From CBDCUW01 sp965222745 (GTDB taxonomy: Bacteria; Planctomycetota; Planctomycetia; Pirellulales; Pirellulaceae), in assembly GCA_965222745.1 (NCBI GenBank), contig CBDCUW010000004.1, positions 2,108,001 to 2,172,000 of the forward strand: a stretch of 64,000 nt of DNA. The letters run 5' to 3'. Within the stretch, counting starts at the first letter, position 1; each line of letters starts with the position of its first letter. Shown one piece after another: positions 52,598-61,737 of the stretch. A program made the translations under genes and the position numbers. The notes under the pieces are model-generated. The model ran no database searches, was not told the DNA's origin, and saw only the letters and a list, made by a program, of their open reading frames with translations.

Positions 52598-54412
52598 TCA
52601 GGCGGCGACGGCAGCCATCGATTTCAGTTGTTCGTCACTATGGCGCCCGGCGAATTCCACAAACGATTCATCCGGCTGCCGATTGGCCAGGTAGTTGCCG
52701 ATGATCGCTGCAAGGAGCGGCAGAACCTCCGCGAACGCAACGGAAGAAAACAGCAACCGCGCGATCCCCTGCCGGTCTCCCCAACCGCCACCCAAGTGAA
52801 CGTGATATCCGTCAACCATCTCTTCGCCTTGTTCCACTTTGCAACCTTGCAGCCCGATGTCACCGATGTAGTGCTGGGCACAACTGTGATGGCATCCGGT
52901 GATGTGAATGTTGATCGGTTGGTCCAGCTGAAACTGCTGCTCTAGCGACTGGGCGATCTCCATCGCATGCCGTTTCGTGTCGGCGCCGGCAAACTTGCAA
53001 CCGGCACTACCGGTACAGGCGACAAGTCCGGCACGCAACGAGCTGGCCTGGTGATCCAACCCCATCAAATCTAGCTCTCGCTTGACCACGGCGATGTCCG
53101 AGTCACGGATGTGAGGGATCAGCACGTTCTGCCAAACGGTAAATCGCAACTCACCGTTACCATAGGTCTCGGCAATTTCGCTCAAGCCGCGAGCCTGATC
53201 GGACGTGATTCGGCCGACCGGCAGCACGACGCCGACGTAGTGGCGGCCCTGCTGCCGTTGTGGGTGAAAACCAACGTGGGCAAGACGCTGCTCGGCCGTC
53301 ACCGACGTCACGCGAGAGGAATCGACGCGGCGGAGCTTGCGGCCCAGCGATTGTTCGACCGTTTCGATGAACCGATCAAAACCCCAATCGTCCAGCAAGT
53401 ATTTCAAACGCGCCTTCTTACGGTCAGTCCGGTCGCCGTGAACGACGAAAACACATACGATCGCCCCGGCAACTTCGACGCATTCATTCGGTTCCAACAA
53501 CACTCCCGTGTCGCGAGCGAAATCGCGATGGCCGGTGATACCGCCCAGGGCGAGCTGAAAATAGACGCCGGCCGGAAGGTCATCCGACGCGTCTTGGGGA
53601 AGTACTTCTGCGGCGCGAAAGCCGACGTCGTTCGTATCCTCCAGCGAAGCAATCCGCCCGCCCCCTTCAAAAGCGATGTTGAACTTCCGCGGCAATCCAT
53701 ACATCTCCCGATGGTTCAAGATGTAGTGATGCATTCGCTTGGCCAGCGGAATGGTCTCGATCAATTCATCGGGGTCGATTCCCGAAAGAGGACTGGCCGT
53801 GCAGTTGCGAATGTTGTCACCACCGCTGCCGAGGTTGACGATGTCCAGTTCACGCAATCCGTACAGAATGTTCATCGCGTCGGCCGCCGCGATTTCGCGA
53901 AACTGCAAGTTCGCGCGAGTGGTGACGTCGACATATCCGCCGGCATAGCGATCGCCAAGATCCGCCAGCCCGCGCAACTGCCAGGCATGCAGCAATCCAC
54001 CCGGAATTCGCATTCGACACATGTAGCTGTCTTGGGCTGGCGCCACGTAAAACAGCCCATGAAATTTGGTCAAGAAGACATCGGTGCCTTTGGGGAATTC
54101 ACTGGCATCGGCGCGGCCCTGCATTTCATCCCACATGTCCAGCGGGTTTTTCGTTTGCTTGGCGGATTCTTCTTTGCAGAGCTTTTTCCCCGACGCGATC
54201 GTTTGTTGTTGAGCCTGCAGGGCCAGTCGTTCCGGTCCCACCGGCATCGACTGATCGCCCGCCGCATCGCCGCCGCCAATCGTCACCGCCACGTCGCCGC
54301 CGCCGCGACCGGCGACCACGGGAAGTCCGCTGACGGCTCTGGCCACGTCGGCGCCGAACGCAAAACCGGCCAGGTATTGTTTCTGCTCTTCAGTGAATGG
54401 GTTGTCGCTCAT
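52598..54412 (-). CDS. nirA: Ferredoxin-type nitrite reductase (sirohaem / 4Fe-4S)
   Basis: 604 residues with two duplicated nitrite/sulfite reductase half-domains. The sirohaem/4Fe-4S ligands are ACTGSAGC (Cys466, Cys472) and GCHHSC (Cys507, Cys511). Conserved sirohaem-contacting motifs are also present (TTRANLQFREI, GSGGDNIRNCTASPLSG). The enzyme reduces nitrite to ammonium in the cytoplasm. Position between a molybdopterin nitrate reductase and a flavoprotein reductase favours nitrite over sulfite. The N-terminus NPFTEEQKQYLAGFAFG matches the flavoprotein's start, perhaps as a docking helix. The ATG overlaps the nitrate reductase stop (ATGA). Confidence 0.93.
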   Translation of the reverse strand: MSDNPFTEEQKQYLAGFAFGADVARAVSGLPVVAGRGGGDVAVTIGGGDAAGDQSMPVGPERLALQAQQQTIASGKKLCKEESAKQTKNPLDMWDEMQGRADASEFPKGTDVFLTKFHGLFYVAPAQDSYMCRMRIPGGLLHAWQLRGLADLGDRYAGGYVDVTTRANLQFREIAAADAMNILYGLRELDIVNLGSGGDNIRNCTASPLSGIDPDELIETIPLAKRMHHYILNHREMYGLPRKFNIAFEGGGRIASLEDTNDVGFRAAEVLPQDASDDLPAGVYFQLALGGITGHRDFARDTGVLLEPNECVEVAGAIVCVFVVHGDRTDRKKARLKYLLDDWGFDRFIETVEQSLGRKLRRVDSSRVTSVTAEQRLAHVGFHPQRQQGRHYVGVVLPVGRITSDQARGLSEIAETYGNGELRFTVWQNVLIPHIRDSDIAVVKRELDLMGLDHQASSLRAGLVACTGSAGCKFAGADTKRHAMEIAQSLEQQFQLDQPINIHITGCHHSCAQHYIGDIGLQGCKVEQGEEMVDGYHVHLGGGWGDRQGIARLLFSSVAFAEVLPLLAAIIGNYLANRQPDESFVEFAGRHSDEQLKSMAAVAA

Positions 54413-56769
54413 GTTTTCTGTTCAAACGATTCGGTGTCGCTGTTGTTGGTTGAAATGGCCGACTGTCCAAACGGTTGGACTGTGACGGCGCAGTTCTTGT
54501 AACTCGGCTGGCCGCTGTGAGGATCAAATTGGCGGAGCGTCAAGCGATTGGTCACGCTGTAGTGCATCGGCATGAACAGCTGGCCCTTGGTAACCGTCGG
54601 TGACAGCATCGCGTTGGCTTTCACTTGGCCGCGACGCGATCGAATGCAAACCGGCTGACCGTTGACGACACCGATCCGGTCCGCGTCGTCTGGATGGATC
54701 TCCACGTAAGCCTGAGAGGGATACAGTTTGCGCAGCACCGGACTCTTGCTGGTCCGCGTTTGGGTGTGCCACTGGCTGGCGGTTCCCCGGCCGGTCAACA
54801 ACACAAACGGAAAACCTTCGTCTGTCATCTCCGGCACCGGCGTGACATCATCGACGATCAATCTCGCCCGACCGTCGTCGTGATAGAAACGTCCGTCGGC
54901 AAAGAGCCGGCGCTGTGGTGGAGGTTTGGCGCCGGTCGGGTCTTGATGGGCATTTTGTTTCAGCGCATCCGCGTCGCCGCGCGACCAAGGCCACTGCAAT
55001 CCGCCGCACTGGTCCAATTGTCGATAACCGTCGATTCCGGTGATATCGCATGGCTGGCCAGCGCTGGCTCGCTGCATGATCCGAAAGACGGCCTCCGGGT
55101 CCGACCATTCCTTGAACATCTCGCCGACACCCCAATAGTGGGCGATTCCGCGGAAGATATGGAAATCAGCAAGTGCCTGCCCGGGTGCTCGGCGAACTTT
55201 CTTCAGCAATCCGTAACGCCGTTCGCTATTGATGAAGGTGCCTTCCTTCTCGCCCCATCCGGCTGCCGGTAGCAGCAGGTCGGCATGCCGAGCCGTTTCG
55301 GTCGAATGGTACATGTCTTGGACGACCAGAAAATCGAGCTTGCCGATCAATTCTTGAAAATCAGCTTGATCGATCCAGCTGTGTGCGGGGTTGGTCGCGA
55401 TCACCCACAAGCCGCGAATTTCACCGCGACGAATTCCTTCGACAATGCGGTCGTACTTCCAGCTGCCTTGGTGGGGAATCTTTTGGACGTCGATTCCCAA
55501 CGCATCGGCGACCTTGTGGCGATCCGCTTCACTCTCGAACGCGTGATGCCCGAACAAGTTGGTGGTGTTGCTCCACAACCTGGAGCCCATCGCGTTGCAC
55601 TGGCCGGTGATGCTGTTGGCACCTGTACCAGGCCGACCGAAGTTTCCAGTGATCAACGCAATGTTGATGATCGCTTGCGCGGTACGAGTCCCTTCGTGGC
55701 TTTGGTTGACACCCATCGTCCACCACAGCGACGTGGCATCCGAAGTTCCGATCGTTTCGGCTGCGCGACCAATGGCGTCGGCCGACACGCCTGATCGGCT
55801 GGCAACGTCGTCGGCGCGGAACATCGAAACGTGTCGGCGCAGCCGTTCAAATCCGGTCGTGTGGTCACGGACGAACGTTTCATCCACGTGACCCTGTTCA
55901 ATCAGGTGATGCGTGATGGCGTACAAGACTGCCAGGTCCGATTTCGGCGCCAGCTGCAGATGCTGAGTCGCGGCCATGGCCGTCTCGGTCCGCCGCGGGT
56001 CGAGCACGATGATTTCGGGTTGGCGGCGGTTTCGTAACACGCGTTCCCACATGATCGGATGTCCGATGCAGGGGTTTGCACCAACGAAGACAAGGCAATC
56101 ACTCTGCTCGAAGTCGTCGTAGGTGTACGGAGGCGAGTCGAAACCGAGCGACTCTTTGTAGGCCGTCACCGCGGTCGCCATGCACTGCCGCGTGTTGCCG
56201 TCACCATGCTTGATGCCCATTCCGAACTTCGCCAACGCACCCAGCAGCGCCATCTCCTCGCAGGGAATTTGGCCGGTGCTCAGGAAGGCGACTGAATCGT
56301 TCCCGTGGTCGCGTTGGATTGCCTTCAGTCGCGACGCAAACAAAGAAAAGGCTTCGTGCCACGACACGGGACACATCTTGCCGCTTGGATCACGCACCAG
56401 TGGCTCGGTGGCCCGATCCTCAGAATCGAGCACCCGCAGCGCCTCCCAGCCTTTCGGACAGGCCATGCCCAGGTTCACCGGATACCGCGTCTCTGGCGTC
56501 AGGCCGACCGCTTCCCCATCGCGGACATGCAACCTCAACCCACAACCAGTCGCGCAATACCCACAGGCGGCAGTCGTGGTGGTGTCGGCAAGCATCGAAT
56601 CGTGGGTCATTCCCAAACCATGCTCGCCCGGATGCAGCAACAGCTCTCGTGTCATCTTGCCGTCGCGGTGTTGCAACAGCTGTGGAAGCTGGAACGTTCG
56701 TCTGGAGTTACCGGACTCCTGGAGGCCTTGCGTTTTCGTTTGACCGGTCGGCACCATCGATTGGCTCAT
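54409..56769 (-). CDS. Assimilatory nitrate reductase catalytic subunit (molybdopterin)
   Basis: 786 residues. No Tat signal, so cytoplasmic. An N-terminal 4Fe-4S site has Cys69, Cys72, Cys76 and Cys104 (CGYCATGCGL and MACPKG). Cys196 in GNTRQCM is the probable Mo ligand. MGVNQSHEGTRTAQ, NITG-like NSITGQCNAMG, and the C-terminal GRGTASQWHTQTRTSKSP are typical of NarB/NasA-type enzymes that reduce nitrate to nitrite. The first 60 residues are a poorly conserved extension; a later start cannot be excluded. ATGA overlaps join it to the genes on both sides, forming a tight translational unit. Confidence 0.92.
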   Translation of the reverse strand: MSQSMVPTGQTKTQGLQESGNSRRTFQLPQLLQHRDGKMTRELLLHPGEHGLGMTHDSMLADTTTTAACGYCATGCGLRLHVRDGEAVGLTPETRYPVNLGMACPKGWEALRVLDSEDRATEPLVRDPSGKMCPVSWHEAFSLFASRLKAIQRDHGNDSVAFLSTGQIPCEEMALLGALAKFGMGIKHGDGNTRQCMATAVTAYKESLGFDSPPYTYDDFEQSDCLVFVGANPCIGHPIMWERVLRNRRQPEIIVLDPRRTETAMAATQHLQLAPKSDLAVLYAITHHLIEQGHVDETFVRDHTTGFERLRRHVSMFRADDVASRSGVSADAIGRAAETIGTSDATSLWWTMGVNQSHEGTRTAQAIINIALITGNFGRPGTGANSITGQCNAMGSRLWSNTTNLFGHHAFESEADRHKVADALGIDVQKIPHQGSWKYDRIVEGIRRGEIRGLWVIATNPAHSWIDQADFQELIGKLDFLVVQDMYHSTETARHADLLLPAAGWGEKEGTFINSERRYGLLKKVRRAPGQALADFHIFRGIAHYWGVGEMFKEWSDPEAVFRIMQRASAGQPCDITGIDGYRQLDQCGGLQWPWSRGDADALKQNAHQDPTGAKPPPQRRLFADGRFYHDDGRARLIVDDVTPVPEMTDEGFPFVLLTGRGTASQWHTQTRTSKSPVLRKLYPSQAYVEIHPDDADRIGVVNGQPVCIRSRRGQVKANAMLSPTVTKGQLFMPMHYSVTNRLTLRQFDPHSGQPSYKNCAVTVQPFGQSAISTNNSDTESFEQKT

Positions 56770-58475
56770 CGCAATGTCCCCGGCATACGGTCGTAAACAA
56801 CACTACTGAAATAGAGCAATCGCTCGCAGGTTTCGCCCAACGTCAAAATCACTGCCGCGGCGACTGCGACGATGAAAGCCACCGTGGAAGCAATCGTCAT
56901 CGTCAACAATCCAACCACCATCAACACGATCGCCGCGCCGCCGGATGCCAGCCGAATACGTTTCAGTCGTCGCAGGTCGTTGTGAACCAACCGGCGACTG
57001 CGTCGATCGTAGGCGTCGTCGCCACCACGAGCCGCGCCAAGCTGAATTCGCGTTTCCCAATCGAGCTTGATGGCGGTCAGGACCAGCGCCGTCAGCAAAG
57101 TGATCGCGGTGATCGCTGCGGGAGAATCCGCGAAAATCATCACCGCGCCGGCCCATGCAGCGCCACCGATGAAAGTGGTTCCGAAAAAACGGGACAGCGT
57201 GCGCGAGTATCGCCAAAGGGTTCGTCGGGTAGCGATGTAGATCATCCCGCTGCTGAACAGTCCGCCCATCCCGATTGCTAGCGCCAATCCCAACGTCGCC
57301 TTGGCAGCCCAGTCGGGTACGAAACCGGCGATCGATTCGGTCCAACCGTACTGAAGCGATGGCAACCACAACAGCGCGACCGCGACGGCCAACGCGGCGG
57401 CGTATTTTCCTAACAATACCGCTTCGCGGCTGAGCCAACTTGTCTTCAGACCCAAAAAAATTCGCCAGGCTCGTAGCGGCTGCCCCAGATGAAGCGGTGC
57501 CAGGTTCAGGCCGATCATTCCGATGACCAAAGCGACGACCGCGACCATCCGTGTGACTTCCATTGGCATTGCCGACCCACCGGCCCGCAGCAGCGTTGCC
57601 GCCAACCGTTCGGCCAGCAGCATGCCAACAGAAATCTGGGTCGCCACCAACATCACCGCCAGCGGCCAATGGCTTTCGGCTACCTGGTCGATCTCCGCAT
57701 CTTGCGGCTTGCCCGCCAAAAAGGCTCCTGACCCCTTTTTTCGACTGTAGAGGGTGGTCGGCCGGGTGATTGTGGACGGAGGGGCGCCGGGGGCGAGTTC
57801 TGCGGTCTGATCCGCTGCAACGATGCGGATGGAGATCGCTTCGTTCGGGCATGACTGAACGCAGGCGGGCGCTTCGTTCACGCGAAGCCGTTGTTGGCAC
57901 ATGTCGCACTTGCGAACAATGCCCAGCCGATCGCTGTATCGCGGCACTTCATAGGGACACATCATCGTGCAGTATTTGCATCCGATGCACTGGTCATCCA
58001 AGTGGGCGACGATGCCCGTTTGAGGGTCTTTCTCGTAGGCCCGGACCGGGCATCCACTCAGGCAACCTGGATCGGCGCAGTGATGACAGGCGGTGGTGAC
58101 GTGTTGGATACGAGGCTGTGGATCGCCGATGGTTACCGTGCCGACGCGCCGCCAACTTTCGTCTTCCTCCAAACCGTTCATCGTGTGACAGGCGACAACG
58201 CAGGCCTTGCAGCCACTGCAGGCGTCCAGGTCGACGGCGAACGAATACTGCTGCCCCGGCATCGGCGCGGTGGCTGGCAACAAGCTGCGGTAGTAGGCTG
58301 CCTGCGCCGGTGCTTCATCACCGCGATCCAGATCGCCCGAATCGTGCATTTCACTGAACCGCTGGACGGCGGTCAGCGAGTTCTGTTCGTCCAACAGCAT
58401 CTCCACCAAATCAAACGAACGTTCGTTCGATTCAGCGGGCCGGCGGGCGGGAGGGATCGGGAGGGCGACAGACAT
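56766..58475 (-). CDS. Fused DmsB/DmsC-type four-cluster ferredoxin and membrane quinol-oxidase subunit
   Basis: 569 residues. Residues about 80-225 contain four 4Fe-4S cysteine groups: CSGCKACVVACH, CHHCADPGCLSGCP, CIGCKYCTMMCPYEVP, and CDMCQ followed by CVQSCP. Residues about 265-560 form about eight transmembrane helices of the DmsC type (from HWPLAVMLVATQISVGMLL), which oxidises quinol. In DMSO reductases these are two proteins. Here they are one, encoded immediately before a cytoplasmic nitrate reductase. That implies quinol can drive assimilatory nitrate reduction at the inner face of the membrane. The first 75 residues are a less conserved leader. It overlaps the nitrate reductase gene by ATGA. 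Confidence 0.9.
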   Translation of the reverse strand: MSVALPIPPARRPAESNERSFDLVEMLLDEQNSLTAVQRFSEMHDSGDLDRGDEAPAQAAYYRSLLPATAPMPGQQYSFAVDLDACSGCKACVVACHTMNGLEEDESWRRVGTVTIGDPQPRIQHVTTACHHCADPGCLSGCPVRAYEKDPQTGIVAHLDDQCIGCKYCTMMCPYEVPRYSDRLGIVRKCDMCQQRLRVNEAPACVQSCPNEAISIRIVAADQTAELAPGAPPSTITRPTTLYSRKKGSGAFLAGKPQDAEIDQVAESHWPLAVMLVATQISVGMLLAERLAATLLRAGGSAMPMEVTRMVAVVALVIGMIGLNLAPLHLGQPLRAWRIFLGLKTSWLSREAVLLGKYAAALAVAVALLWLPSLQYGWTESIAGFVPDWAAKATLGLALAIGMGGLFSSGMIYIATRRTLWRYSRTLSRFFGTTFIGGAAWAGAVMIFADSPAAITAITLLTALVLTAIKLDWETRIQLGAARGGDDAYDRRSRRLVHNDLRRLKRIRLASGGAAIVLMVVGLLTMTIASTVAFIVAVAAAVILTLGETCERLLYFSSVVYDRMPGTLR

Positions 58476-58535
58476 ATTGTGTTTAGAAAAGCAGCACGGT
58501 GACGCTGGTGAGCGTTTTGGTATTTTCTTCGGCGA

Positions 58536-59399
58536 CTAAACGGGCTCGGCAACAAGAGACTCAGGCTTCGGCTGATCGAACTTTTTGTTCGCGTTATGCT
58601 TGGCCAGATCCTCTTTCAACTTCTTCTGATCTTGTTCTTCGAGGAATCCGATCATGTCGCCGCGCAATTCGTAGTAGTCGGGATGTTCAAGCACTTCGGC
58701 TCGAGCTCGCGGCCGCTCGAACGGCATGTCGAAGACTTTCCCCACGCGAGCTCGCGGGCCGTTGGTCATCATCACCACCCGGTCGCTCATGAACAGCGCT
58801 TCGTCGACGTCGTGGGTGATCATCAACGTGGTCACCTTGTCACGCACCAAGATCTCCAGCAACACTTCCTGCAATTCCATCCGAGTCAATGAATCGAGCA
58901 TGCCGAATGGTTCGTCCAGCAACAGCATCTTTGGTTTCAGCGCGAATGCCCTGGCGATACCGACTCGTTGCTGCATCCCCTGGCTCAGGTCGGCGGCGCG
59001 AACGTGCAGGCTGCTGCCCAGTCCGACCAGGGTTAAGTAATAGGCGGCCAAGTCGCGGCGGTCCGTTTTGCTGGCCTGCGGATAGACCTGGTTGACACCC
59101 AGCATCACGTTTTCCATGGCGGTCATCCACGGCATCAAACAAGGTGATTGAAAGACGACGCCGCGATCGGGTCCCGGTCCCATGATCTCGTGATGATCGA
59201 CCACGACCCCGCCTTCGGTGATCTCATTGAGTCCCGCCACCATTGTCAGCACGGTGCTCTTTCCGCACCCGGAATGGCCGAGCAAACAAACGTATTCGCC
59301 TTTTTTCATGTTCAAATTGAACGCTTCGACAATCACGGCGGGACCGTTGGGTGTGTCGTAGGTCTTTCCGAGATTGAACATCTCGACATATCCGGCCAT
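58536..59399 (-). CDS. Nitrate ABC transporter ATP-binding protein (NrtD-like)
   Basis: 287 residues. Walker A GHSGCGKST, Q-loop FQSPCLMPW, signature LSQGMQQR, Walker B MLLLDEP and H-loop MITHDVDEA are all intact. MGPGPDRGVVFQ is typical of the nitrate/taurine transporter group. This is the catalytically complete partner of the second ATPase (59440-60381). A charged tail of about 45 residues after the ATPase domain contains LAKHNANKKFDQPK. Likely energises nitrate import with the NrtA and NrtB-like proteins upstream. Confidence 0.93.
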   Translation of the reverse strand: MAGYVEMFNLGKTYDTPNGPAVIVEAFNLNMKKGEYVCLLGHSGCGKSTVLTMVAGLNEITEGGVVVDHHEIMGPGPDRGVVFQSPCLMPWMTAMENVMLGVNQVYPQASKTDRRDLAAYYLTLVGLGSSLHVRAADLSQGMQQRVGIARAFALKPKMLLLDEPFGMLDSLTRMELQEVLLEILVRDKVTTLMITHDVDEALFMSDRVVMMTNGPRARVGKVFDMPFERPRARAEVLEHPDYYELRGDMIGFLEEQDQKKLKEDLAKHNANKKFDQPKPESLVAEPV

Positions 59400-59439
59400 T
59401 GGTCGTTTTCCAAGAAAGAAAGTGGTTGGGGTGGTTCGA

Positions 59440-60381
59440 TCAAACCGTCGAATTCAAAATCGTTTTTCGCGGCAGCGACAAATCTGCCGGCTTGATGTTG
59501 GGCAATCGGACCTGCTGGGCAGCCAACGTGTCTTCGGCATCGCGAGATTTCTGCCGCACGGCGACCAGGTAATTGGTCACCGCATTGCGAAGCCCTTTGA
59601 ACGTTTCGTTGTGGTTCAATTCGGTCTTGTTGCGGGGACGATTGAGTCCGACGGTGAAGGCGGGTCCCAACGAGGCTCGGGGTCCGGGATTGAGGGGAAC
59701 GATGCGGTCGGCCACCAGGATCGCTTCGTCAACATCGTTGGTGATCATCACGCATGTTTGGCGTTCCTCTTCCCAGATCTTCAGGATCTCTTCCTGCATC
59801 ACGCTGCGGGTCAGCGCATCGAGCGCCGACAGTGGTTCGTCCAACAGCAGGACTCTCGGTTTCATCGCCAGCGTCCGGGCCAGCGATGTGCGTTGTCGCA
59901 TGCCGCCAGAAAGTTCATGCGGCCGACGATGGGCTGCGTGGCTCAGTCCCACCATCTCGATGAACTTTTCAACATGCTCCCTTCGTTTTGCTTTGGTCCA
60001 ATTTTGGAACACCCGATCGACCGACAATGCAATGTTGCCGCGAACGGTCAGCCAGGGCAGCAGCGAATAGTTTTGAAACACCAATCCGCGATCGGGCCCC
60101 GGACCGGTGATCACTTCGCCGTCCATCGTGATTTCACCCGAGTCGGGTTGAATCAATCCGGCCAGCAATTGAGTGAACGTGGTTTTTCCGCTTCCCGAAA
60201 AGCCGACCACCGCAAGAAACTCGCCTTCGCGAATGTTCAAATTGATGTTGGTCAGCACTTCGTTGCGGGTCACACCACTGCCAAAGCCTTTGGCAACATT
60301 GCGAAGCTGCATCAGCGGTTGGGGCGGTGAATCGGCATGGCGAGTCGAAACGCTGGGGTTGGGAAGGACTGCGACACTCAT
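59440..60381 (-). CDS. Nitrate ABC transporter ATP-binding protein (NrtC/D-like) with altered H-loop
   Basis: 313 residues from MSVAVLPNPSVSTRHADS. Walker A GFSGSGKTT, signature LSGGMRQR and Walker B VLLLDEP are intact, but the H-loop reads MITNDVDEA, with Asn in place of His. The codon is AAC on the coding strand. The NrtA-like C-terminal regulatory domain of cyanobacterial NrtC is absent. The start is uncertain: an ATG at 60414 would add 11 residues. The chosen start has a spacing and context (GAAAGAACCAAC) resembling other starts in the window. Together with the NrtD-like protein it probably forms an asymmetric ATPase pair. Confidence 0.88.
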   Translation of the reverse strand: MSVAVLPNPSVSTRHADSPPQPLMQLRNVAKGFGSGVTRNEVLTNINLNIREGEFLAVVGFSGSGKTTFTQLLAGLIQPDSGEITMDGEVITGPGPDRGLVFQNYSLLPWLTVRGNIALSVDRVFQNWTKAKRREHVEKFIEMVGLSHAAHRRPHELSGGMRQRTSLARTLAMKPRVLLLDEPLSALDALTRSVMQEEILKIWEEERQTCVMITNDVDEAILVADRIVPLNPGPRASLGPAFTVGLNRPRNKTELNHNETFKGLRNAVTNYLVAVRQKSRDAEDTLAAQQVRLPNIKPADLSLPRKTILNSTV

Positions 60382-60437
60382 GTTGGTTCTTTCGGATAAC
60401 GTCTGATTGGTCATTGGATTGCACGCCCCGCCTTCGG

Positions 60438-61556
60438 TTACGCCGGCGCCGGATTGCCGAAACTGACCAGATTGCGGAGGAAGATCATGATGCGGTCCAG
60501 ACACAGACCGATCAGGCCGATGATGATCACGCTGAAAGCGATCCGCGCGTAAGTCACGCTGCTGCCGTTTTGAAACTCATCCCACACAAACTTTCCCAGT
60601 CCAGGATTTTGGGCCAGCATGTCGGCGGCGATCAGCACCATCCAGCCGACACCCAAGCTGATCCGCATGCCGGCAAACATCAGCGGCAAACTGGCCGGCA
60701 GGATGATCTTGAAAAGCTGTTGTGACCACGACAGCTTCAACACCTTGGCGACGTTCATGTAGTCTTTGTCGACGCTGGCCACACCCAGCGTGGTGTTGAC
60801 CAGCGTCGGCCAGAGTGAACAGAGGCAAACGGTGGTCGCCGAAATCAAGAACGCTTTCGGCAGCAGCGGGTCGTTGCCGCCCGGTCCGCTGTAGGCCCAG
60901 ATGATGACCAGCCCGGCAAGCGGCAGCCAGGCAAGGGGGCTGACCGGCTTGAACACCTGAATCAGCGGTGTCAGCGCCGCGTTGAACCAGGGACTCATAC
61001 CGCACAAAACACCCAACGGCACGGCGATGATCGTGGCGATGGCGAAACCAAAGAAGACAGTCTTCAGGCTGGTGAAAATCTGGTCCACAAACGTGGGAGC
61101 GCTCGACGGTTGATAGTTCGCCGCGCTGACTGCCTTTTTCTTGAGCGCCAGGGCGTTGGACAACAACAGTTCTTTTCGCTCGCCAGTAGCCGTCGCAGCC
61201 TGTTTTTCGGTCGCTTTCGCCTGGGCCATCAAGGTGACCGCTTCCTTCAGTTTCTGCTGCTTCTTTTCACGGTCCTGAGCTTTTTGCGCCGAGTGCATGA
61301 CAAACAATTCCTTGCCTGCGTTCCACGTCGTGGTCGGGCTGGGAAGCTGCATGCTGTCGGTCACCACAAACTTGGCCGCCGCCGACCAACCGCCCAAGAA
61401 CAGCGCGATGGCCGCCGCCGGAAGCAACAAAAATTTGGTGATCCCTTTGAGTTGCTCTTTCGGATCTTCTCCGGCAATCAACCTCACAAACGGTTCCAAA
61501 ATGGGTAGCCCTGCGACATCACAAAACCGCAGCGCGTTTCCTCGCCAATTCGCCAT
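60438..61556 (-). CDS. Nitrate ABC transporter permease (NrtB-like) with coiled-coil insertion
   Basis: 372 residues from MANWRGNALRFCDVAGLPIL; longer frames upstream lack conservation. A first membrane segment (FLLLPAAAIALFLGGW) is followed by a periplasmic loop. The usual BPD-type permease core follows (SLKTVFFGFAIATIIAVPLGVLCG, then KPVSPLAWLPLAGLVIIWAY). The loop between the first and second helices contains a Lys/Glu/Gln-rich helical insertion of about 55 residues (about 88-143). NrtB proteins usually have only a short loop there. It overlaps no neighbour; the ATPase gene follows after 56 bases. Confidence 0.9.
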   Translation of the reverse strand: MANWRGNALRFCDVAGLPILEPFVRLIAGEDPKEQLKGITKFLLLPAAAIALFLGGWSAAAKFVVTDSMQLPSPTTTWNAGKELFVMHSAQKAQDREKKQQKLKEAVTLMAQAKATEKQAATATGERKELLLSNALALKKKAVSAANYQPSSAPTFVDQIFTSLKTVFFGFAIATIIAVPLGVLCGMSPWFNAALTPLIQVFKPVSPLAWLPLAGLVIIWAYSGPGGNDPLLPKAFLISATTVCLCSLWPTLVNTTLGVASVDKDYMNVAKVLKLSWSQQLFKIILPASLPLMFAGMRISLGVGWMVLIAADMLAQNPGLGKFVWDEFQNGSSVTYARIAFSVIIIGLIGLCLDRIMIFLRNLVSFGNPAPA

Positions 61557-61737
61557 CAATCGTCTCGTTGCTTGAAAAGTACTTGTGTTGAAAAGTTCAA
61601 TCAGGTGTATTGGGATGGAATCCACGGCCGAGTCGGGTGCAAGGCACCGGACCTTGCACCCGACCCTTGATGGCCGCTTCACGAACTTCGTGATCGAGGC
61701 GGTCAATCACAAAGCCCGACAGCTTGCATTGTTGGTG
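61557..61737. other. Intergenic spacer between nrtA- and nrtB-like genes
   Basis: About 180 bases with GGGTGCAAGGCACCGGACCT between 61630 and 61650, and a GTGCAAGG...CCTTGCAC inverted pair (61637-61658). This is a short stem that could damp transcription or protect mRNA 3' ends within the operon. No gene is supported. Confidence 0.4.

Noticed and set aside
53111..54502. 463-codon plus-strand open frame antisense to nirA
   Set aside because: Shadow of a well-supported gene; no start signal and no domain.
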